Positions 9,456-13,247 of a stretch of 13,247 nt of DNA are shown in pieces (the stretch's first letter is position 1; each line of letters begins with the position of its first letter). Made by a program: the position numbers and the translations under genes. Source of the DNA: Campylobacteraceae bacterium (GTDB taxonomy: Bacteria; Campylobacterota; Campylobacteria; Campylobacterales; Sulfurovaceae); NCBI GenBank assembly GCA_027056615.1, contig JALUKJ010000111.1, positions 1 through 13,247 of the forward strand, read 5' to 3'. Under the pieces are notes generated by a model that saw only the letters and a list, made by a program, of their open reading frames with translations, was not told the origin of the DNA and ran no database searches.

Positions 9456-9461
9456 TATAAT
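9456..9461 (+). promoter_or_regulatory. -10 box for yaaA
   Basis: TATAAT within TTTGATATAATACAC, preceded by a T-rich stretch and no -35, the usual Campylobacterota sigma70 form. The transcript would begin near 9468, leaving a short leader with AAGG at about 9475. It is back to back with the tRNA operon promoter. Confidence 0.7.
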
Positions 9462-9484
9462 ACACAAAAAAACAAGGTTTTTTT

Positions 9485-10228
9485 ATGAAAATTCTTCTTG
9501 CTCCAAGTGAAACAAAAACTCAAGGTGGAACTGATAATTTTGTTTTAGAGTCACTTCTTTTTTCTGAACTTACCCCTACAAGAAAAATACTTTTACATAA
9601 ATATATAAATATTTTACAAAAAAATAGTTTAGAAGAACTCTCAAAAATGTTTGGACTCAAAAAAAAGTCTGATATTAACTATCATAACAAAGATATGATT
9701 CATGAGTTAACGATGAAAGCGATTGAGCGTTATACAGGTGTTGCATTTGACTATCTTGATTATAGGAATCTTAGTGCTATTGCACAAGAATATATTGATA
9801 ATAACGTCATTTTATGCTCAAATCTTTTTGGTTTTCTACGAGCTGATAATAAAATTCCTGAGTATCGTCTAAAACAAGGAGCTTCTGTTGGAGATTTAAA
9901 ACCTGAAAAACTCTATAAAGAAAAAAGCTATTTAATGGAAGAGTATCTAGCCAATGAAGATGTTTTAGATTTAAGAGCAGGATTTTACGATAAATTTTAT
10001 AAACCAACCAAGCCCTACACTACCCTAAAGTTTATAAAAGATGGAAAAGTTGTCTCTCATTGGGCAAAGGCTTATAGAGGTATTGTGTTAAGAGAGGTGG
10101 CAAATACTAACATTAATAGTTTAGAGGAGTTTATGAAACTCTCTATAGAAAATCTATCTATAGAGGAGATTCAGACTAAAAAGAATAGAACTGAGATTAT
10201 TTATACAATAGATAGTTATCTTCTGTAG
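9485..10228 (+). CDS. yaaA: Peroxide stress protein YaaA (DUF328/UPF0246 family)
   Basis: The family limits intracellular free iron and so protects DNA and proteins from Fenton damage; in E. coli yaaA is induced by OxyR under hydrogen peroxide. The biochemical mechanism is not settled. The 247-aa cytosolic protein is close to family length. Matching blocks are the N-terminal KILLAPSETK (2-11), SNLFGFLRADNKIPEYRLKQ (112-131), where E. coli has LYGVLRP and PYRLEMG, and LRAGFYDKFYKP (163-174). AAGG precedes the ATG at 8 bases. It is divergent from the tRNA operon and converges on murE; its stop codon lies inside the 10224-10277 palindrome. No peroxide-regulator site was recognised upstream. Confidence 0.88.
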   Translation: MKILLAPSETKTQGGTDNFVLESLLFSELTPTRKILLHKYINILQKNSLEELSKMFGLKKKSDINYHNKDMIHELTMKAIERYTGVAFDYLDYRNLSAIAQEYIDNNVILCSNLFGFLRADNKIPEYRLKQGASVGDLKPEKLYKEKSYLMEEYLANEDVLDLRAGFYDKFYKPTKPYTTLKFIKDGKVVSHWAKAYRGIVLREVANTNINSLEEFMKLSIENLSIEEIQTKKNRTEIIYTIDSYLL

Positions 10229-10277
10229 GTTCGATTTCATCGAACATGTATAATTGTTCGATAAAATCGAACCTACA
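10224..10277. repeat. Nested palindrome between convergent yaaA and murE
   Basis: The 23-bp arms 10224-10246 and 10255-10277 pair with one mismatch around an 8-base loop. Each arm is itself a hairpin: GTTCGAT-TTC-ATCGAAC in the left and GTTCGAT-AAA-ATCGAAC in the right, so the element can form one long or two short stems. It overlaps the yaaA stop and ends 2 bases before the murE stop. It probably acts as a bidirectional 3'-end structure but lacks U-tracts; the nested design resembles REP/BIME elements. Confidence 0.65.
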
Positions 10278-10279
10278 CC

Positions 10280-11572
10280 TTACATCTCTTCCAACAAAGC
10301 CCGAACAATCTCTCGGTCATCAAAGTGAAACTTCTCACCTTTGATTTCTATAGTATCTTCATCACCTTTTCCAAGTATCATCAATACTTCATCTTTTTCT
10401 AACTCTTTAAGTGCCTCTTGAATAGCAAAGGCTCTATCAACCATTGCTCTTGTATGTGATTGGTCTTTGATGCCTTTTAAAATATCTTGAATAATCTGCT
10501 CAGGCTCTTCATCTCTAGGGTTATCTGAAGTAACATAAACTTTTTTAGCAAACTTTGATGCTACTGCTCCCATGCGAGGTCGTTTTCCTTGGTCACGGTT
10601 ACCACCTGCTCCAAAGACTACTGAAATATCTCTGTCTTTCATACTGTCAAGAACTTGAACCATACCATCATCGGTATGAGCAAAATCAACAATAACTAAT
10701 GGGTCACGACTTACTACTTCCATACGACCTGCTACCCCTGCAAAGTTTGAAACTACTTCACAAATCTCACCAACATTTCGTTTTGTTAATATGGTACACG
10801 CACCAATAGCTGCCATAAGGTTAAAGAGGTTAAAGAGACCAACCATAGGAGAGTGAAAAGTTGCTTCTGTAGCTAGATGTTTTATTCCTGCTGTAATACC
10901 ATGTTGTAAAGAGAAGGCTTGTACTTTAAATGTTGCAGGTTCATCAACTCCATAGCTCTGTGCATTTTTAGGATTGTAGGTAATGTTTTTTATATCATCT
11001 TTATTTAGTAGTTTAGGTGATTCATCAGCAAAAAATCTACTCTTAACTGCACGATACTCTTCTATAGTTTTATGATAGTCTAAATGGTCAGAAGTTACAT
11101 TTGTATGAACTTTTAGAGCAAACTCTAAACCCTCAATACGATTTTGGTCAATAGCATGAGAGCTTACTTCCATTATAAAGTAATTTGCATCTCTATCTTT
11201 AGCAATCTTCATTGCATTTAAAATATGCAAAATAGAAGGTGTCGTCATAGACTTCTCTTCTACTCTTTCATCATTAACAAAAAAACCTCTTGTCCCCATA
11301 AGTGCAGGTTTTTCACCCAAATCTAAAAGAAAAGAGTAAATTCCTGCTGTTACAGTCGTTTTCCCATTAGTTCCTGTAACTCCAACAACACGAAGTGATT
11401 TTAAATCCCAAAGTTTAATAAGTTCTATAGGAGTTATATAACTTGTTTTTTTCTCAAGTTTATCAAAATATTTTCTATTTTGTTGGGTTAAAAGAAACTT
11501 TGTCTCATTGTCTATATCTGTAGTGTCATCGGTTAGATACTTAAATGTATCTACTTTAAAATCTATTTTCAT
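10280..11572 (-). CDS. murE: UDP-MurNAc-L-alanyl-D-glutamate--2,6-diaminopimelate ligase
   Basis: Cytosolic ATP-dependent ligase adding meso-diaminopimelate to UDP-MurNAc-Ala-Glu in peptidoglycan synthesis. The 430-aa form is shorter than the E. coli enzyme (about 495), mainly at the N-terminus, as is common in this phylum. Seen: ATP loop GVTGTNGKTT (64-73), EVSSHA (135-140), HTNVTSDHLDYH (156-167), candidate carbamoylated Lys 177 in AVKSRFF, GRMEV (282-286), VDFAHTDDGM (295-304, where many have DYAHTPD), GNRD (324-327), and DNPR (350-353), which marks diaminopimelate rather than lysine as the added residue. It follows the TPR gene by 10 bases; a weak AGAGA precedes the ATG. Its 3' end meets yaaA at the palindrome. 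Confidence 0.95.
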   Translation of the reverse strand: MKIDFKVDTFKYLTDDTTDIDNETKFLLTQQNRKYFDKLEKKTSYITPIELIKLWDLKSLRVVGVTGTNGKTTVTAGIYSFLLDLGEKPALMGTRGFFVNDERVEEKSMTTPSILHILNAMKIAKDRDANYFIMEVSSHAIDQNRIEGLEFALKVHTNVTSDHLDYHKTIEEYRAVKSRFFADESPKLLNKDDIKNITYNPKNAQSYGVDEPATFKVQAFSLQHGITAGIKHLATEATFHSPMVGLFNLFNLMAAIGACTILTKRNVGEICEVVSNFAGVAGRMEVVSRDPLVIVDFAHTDDGMVQVLDSMKDRDISVVFGAGGNRDQGKRPRMGAVASKFAKKVYVTSDNPRDEEPEQIIQDILKGIKDQSHTRAMVDRAFAIQEALKELEKDEVLMILGKGDEDTIEIKGEKFHFDDREIVRALLEEM

Positions 11573-11582
11573 AAAATATTCT

Positions 11583-12167
11583 CTATTTCTTTTTATTTTT
11601 CTCTTTTATCTTATGATAAAGAGCATAAATCTCTTGATCATTAGCAAAACTATTACTCAATGAGTCCAAAAATTGTGTGGCTAACTCTATCTGATTTTTT
11701 TCAATGAGTTCCGTAATAAAAAGAATATACTCATTTTTATTTTTTAAAATAACATGAGTAGAGAACATTACATCTTCAAAAGCACGTTTAAAATCGCCAC
11801 GATTTTCAATAAATTTTAAAAAGTCTTTATATCCAATACCATCTTTGTACTCTGCTTTATCAACAGTATCACTTAACAGTTCTGCTACCTTACCTTGACT
11901 AATGTCTAAGGTACTTAAGATGTCAGCCATAACTTCTGGAGCATCATCTTGTTCTGACTTAATAATTTGATAATAATCAAAGAGTGCTTGGGCTTCATCT
12001 GCACTCTCAAGCCCAATATCACATAGAAAAACACCAATCTGAGCATCTGAATCAGTTGGGTAATCTTTTAACAGTAGACCATAGGTTCTTAATGCATTTT
12101 CATATTTTCCAGATGTGAACTGCTCTTCGGCTCTTGTGAGTAATGTATTAAGACTTATTTTTGCCAT
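11583..12167 (-). CDS. Tetratricopeptide-repeat protein of unknown function
   Basis: A 194-aa soluble, helical protein with no signal peptide or membrane segment. Residues about 9-40 (LLTRAEEQFTSGKYENALRT) look like a TPR helix pair, with further helical pairs to about 75 and a less regular remainder; the C-terminus ends in a lysine-rich KEKNKKK tail. TPR folds bind partner proteins, so an adaptor role is plausible but no partner can be read from the sequence. AGGA lies 7 bases before the ATG. It starts 4 bases after the Nfu-type gene and is followed 10 bases later by murE, so all three are probably cotranscribed. Confidence 0.75.
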   Translation of the reverse strand: MAKISLNTLLTRAEEQFTSGKYENALRTYGLLLKDYPTDSDAQIGVFLCDIGLESADEAQALFDYYQIIKSEQDDAPEVMADILSTLDISQGKVAELLSDTVDKAEYKDGIGYKDFLKFIENRGDFKRAFEDVMFSTHVILKNKNEYILFITELIEKNQIELATQFLDSLSNSFANDQEIYALYHKIKEKNKKK

Positions 12168-12171
12168 TGTT

Positions 12172-12450
12172 TTATCCTAGTTGTTCTAATTTATCTTCCA
12201 TACCATGAGGCACATTCATCACTTTAATCTCTGGATGTATAAATGTTTTCATCTCTTTTTCAATACCAAATTTAATAGTTGTTCCTGAACTTCCACACCC
12301 TACACAAGCTCCTTGAAGTTGTACATAGACAGTACCATTTTTAACATCAAGTAAGGTGACATCTCCACCATCTTTTTTAATCCAAACTCTTGCTTTTTCT
12401 AGCATATCAGTCACAATAGGTTTTAATTCATCATCTGTAAATGGAAGCAC
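12172..12450 (-). CDS. NifU C-terminal-domain (Nfu-type) Fe-S cluster scaffold protein
   Basis: Small Fe-S carrier that holds a cluster between two subunits through a CxxC pair and passes it to apo-proteins. The 92-aa protein is a single NifU_C domain: DMLEKARVWIKKDGGDVTLL (15-34), then VYVQLQGACVGCGSSGTTIK (41-60) with the cluster ligands C49 and C52. It lacks the IscU-like N-terminal domain of full NifU. The start is GTG at 12450, chosen because AAAGGAG lies 6 bases upstream and the domain begins directly; no ATG fits. First gene of the nfu-TPR-murE cluster. Confidence 0.9.
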   Translation of the reverse strand: MLPFTDDELKPIVTDMLEKARVWIKKDGGDVTLLDVKNGTVYVQLQGACVGCGSSGTTIKFGIEKEMKTFIHPEIKVMNVPHGMEDKLEQLG

Positions 12451-12489
12451 TAGCTTCTCCTTTTTTTATATATTATCCTATTTATACAT

Positions 12490-12550
12490 AAACTTTAAAA
12501 GTTTGTCAAGCAAATATGCTAACTTTTAACACGCTAAGTTTTTTGCTTGA
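12490..12550. repeat. Inverted repeats in the divergent gap between the nfu-type gene and the DUF2062 gene
   Basis: Two elements occupy this 178-base gap. AAACTTTAAAAGTTT (12490-12504) is a 7-bp palindrome around one base. Next to it TCAAGCAAA (12506-12514) and TTTGCTTGA (12542-12550) form a 9-bp inverted repeat enclosing AACTT / AAGTT (12521-12525 with 12536-12540). They lie between two divergent starts and could be operators or hairpins; no regulator is recognised. Confidence 0.35.
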
Positions 12551-12628
12551 GCTAAATATCCTCAACATTCATTAAAACCTAAACATATAGAGATTAAAAT
12601 ATCATTAAAATAAACCAATGGCTAGGCA

Positions 12629-13123
12629 ATGATTCGAAAAATTTTAAAAAAAAAGCAACCAAATAGTAAAATAAAAGATTTTATAAAAAAATATAAAATA
12701 CCAAGAGAGTATCTCTCTATTAATAGAAAATCTATCTCACGAGGTGTTCTTATTGGTCTCTTTTGGGGATTTATCCCAATGCCCATGCAGATGTTAGCAG
12801 TTCTTGCTGTCACTCCATTTATAAAATTCAATGTTCCTATAGCCATATCTATGGTTTGGTTAAGTAATCCAATTACTATGCCATTTATGTATTATATGGA
12901 GTATCAAACAGGAAATTTTTTATTGGGAAATGAAGGTTTAGAAAATATAGAACTTACATTAGACTGGTTTTCTAATAATTGGAATAAAATTCTTACACCT
13001 CTTTATGTAGGGACTATTCCATATTCCTTTGGTGTTTCAACACTTCTATATTTTCTTATCAATAAACTATGGATTAATTCTGTAAAAAAAGAGAAACACT
13101 CTAGAAAAAAAAGATTTTTTTAA
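12629..13123 (+). CDS. DUF2062 family membrane protein
   Basis: A 164-aa inner-membrane protein of unknown function. A very basic N-terminus (MIRKILKKK, then KIKDFIKKYKIPREYL) is followed by hydrophobic segments at about 37-62, 68-90 and 122-148. The core RGVLIGLFWGFIPMPMQM with WLSNPITMPFMYY (77-89) matches the DUF2062 pattern, in which glycine and proline kinks lie within the helices and an N-P-x-T motif is conserved. The C-terminus is basic (KKEKHSRKKR). TAGG lies close to the ATG, a poor spacing, so the start is moderately sure. It is transcribed away from the nfu-type gene and converges on the partial gene at the right edge. Confidence 0.85.
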   Translation: MIRKILKKKQPNSKIKDFIKKYKIPREYLSINRKSISRGVLIGLFWGFIPMPMQMLAVLAVTPFIKFNVPIAISMVWLSNPITMPFMYYMEYQTGNFLLGNEGLENIELTLDWFSNNWNKILTPLYVGTIPYSFGVSTLLYFLINKLWINSVKKEKHSRKKRFF

Positions 13124-13154
13124 TAGAAAATCTCTCTTTAACCTCAAAAAGTAA

Positions 13155-13247
13155 TTAAGAACTGTAACTCATAACTTGAATACCAACTTTTGGAACTTTT
13201 TCCTCTCTTTTTAAAAATAAAAAAGTAATTATAATACTAAATAATTT
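13155..13247 (-). CDS. C-terminus of an unidentified protein running in from the right edge (partial)
   Basis: The minus-strand frame ending in TAA at 13155 stays open to the window edge, giving 30 residues: a hydrophobic stretch (KLFSIIITFLFL) and then KREEKVPKVGIQVMSYSS. The pattern suggests the last membrane helix and a short polar tail of a membrane protein. It converges on the DUF2062 gene with a 31-base gap. Thirty codons in AT-rich DNA is limited evidence, and no family is recognised. Confidence 0.45.
   Translation of the reverse strand, partial: KLFSIIITFLFLKREEKVPKVGIQVMSYSS

Noticed and set aside
12622..12846. 74-codon minus-strand ORF opposite the DUF2062 gene
   Set aside because: The plus-strand frame shows a coherent DUF2062 protein; the opposite frame does not resemble any protein.
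13112..13133. AGATTTT / AAAATCT repeat after the DUF2062 gene as a terminator
   Set aside because: The stem is only A-T rich with an 8-base loop and no U-tract; too weak to call.

Overview
The window is a chromosomal housekeeping segment from an AT-rich member of the Campylobacterota (epsilonproteobacteria), most likely a free-living Sulfurimonas/Sulfurovum-type relative. This rests on the gene order tRNA-Thr/Tyr/Gly/Thr - tuf - rpmG - tRNA-Trp - secE - nusG - rplK - rplA - rplJ - rplL - rpoB, all on the minus strand, on protein character (EF-Tu of 402 aa, SecE of 60 aa, a short MurE of 430 aa), and on AT-rich -10 boxes that mostly lack a -35. The genus is an inference; no search was run.

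Reading the minus strand from right to left, transcription starts at about 9380 from a textbook promoter (TTGACA, 17 bases, TATAAT). It runs through four tRNA genes (Thr-UGU, Tyr-GUA, Gly-UCC, Thr-GGU), EF-Tu, L33, tRNA-Trp, SecE and NusG, and stops at a strong intrinsic terminator at about 6458-6491. A second block holds L11, L1, L10, L7/L12 and RNA polymerase beta; rpoB runs off the left edge and lacks its C-terminal end. Together these genes form the translation elongation and large-subunit stalk machinery, the Sec translocon subunit, NusG and the polymerase.

Right of the promoter, a divergent plus-strand gene encodes YaaA (peroxide stress). It converges on a minus-strand cluster read in the order nfu-type Fe-S scaffold, a small TPR protein, murE. 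A plus-strand DUF2062 membrane protein follows, and the last 93 bases carry the C-terminus of a minus-strand gene entering from the right.

No mobile gene, CRISPR array or new multi-gene system is visible. The interest is in the non-coding gaps, which are rich in RNA structure: (1) a multi-branched L10-leader-like fold upstream of rplJ; (2) a 28-bp near-perfect REP-like hairpin between rplA and rplJ, flanked by 10-bp direct repeats; (3) a rplL-rpoB gap of about 250 bases with a 13-bp hairpin, two tandem hairpins with identical loops and a terminator-like hairpin; (4) a nested palindrome between yaaA and murE.
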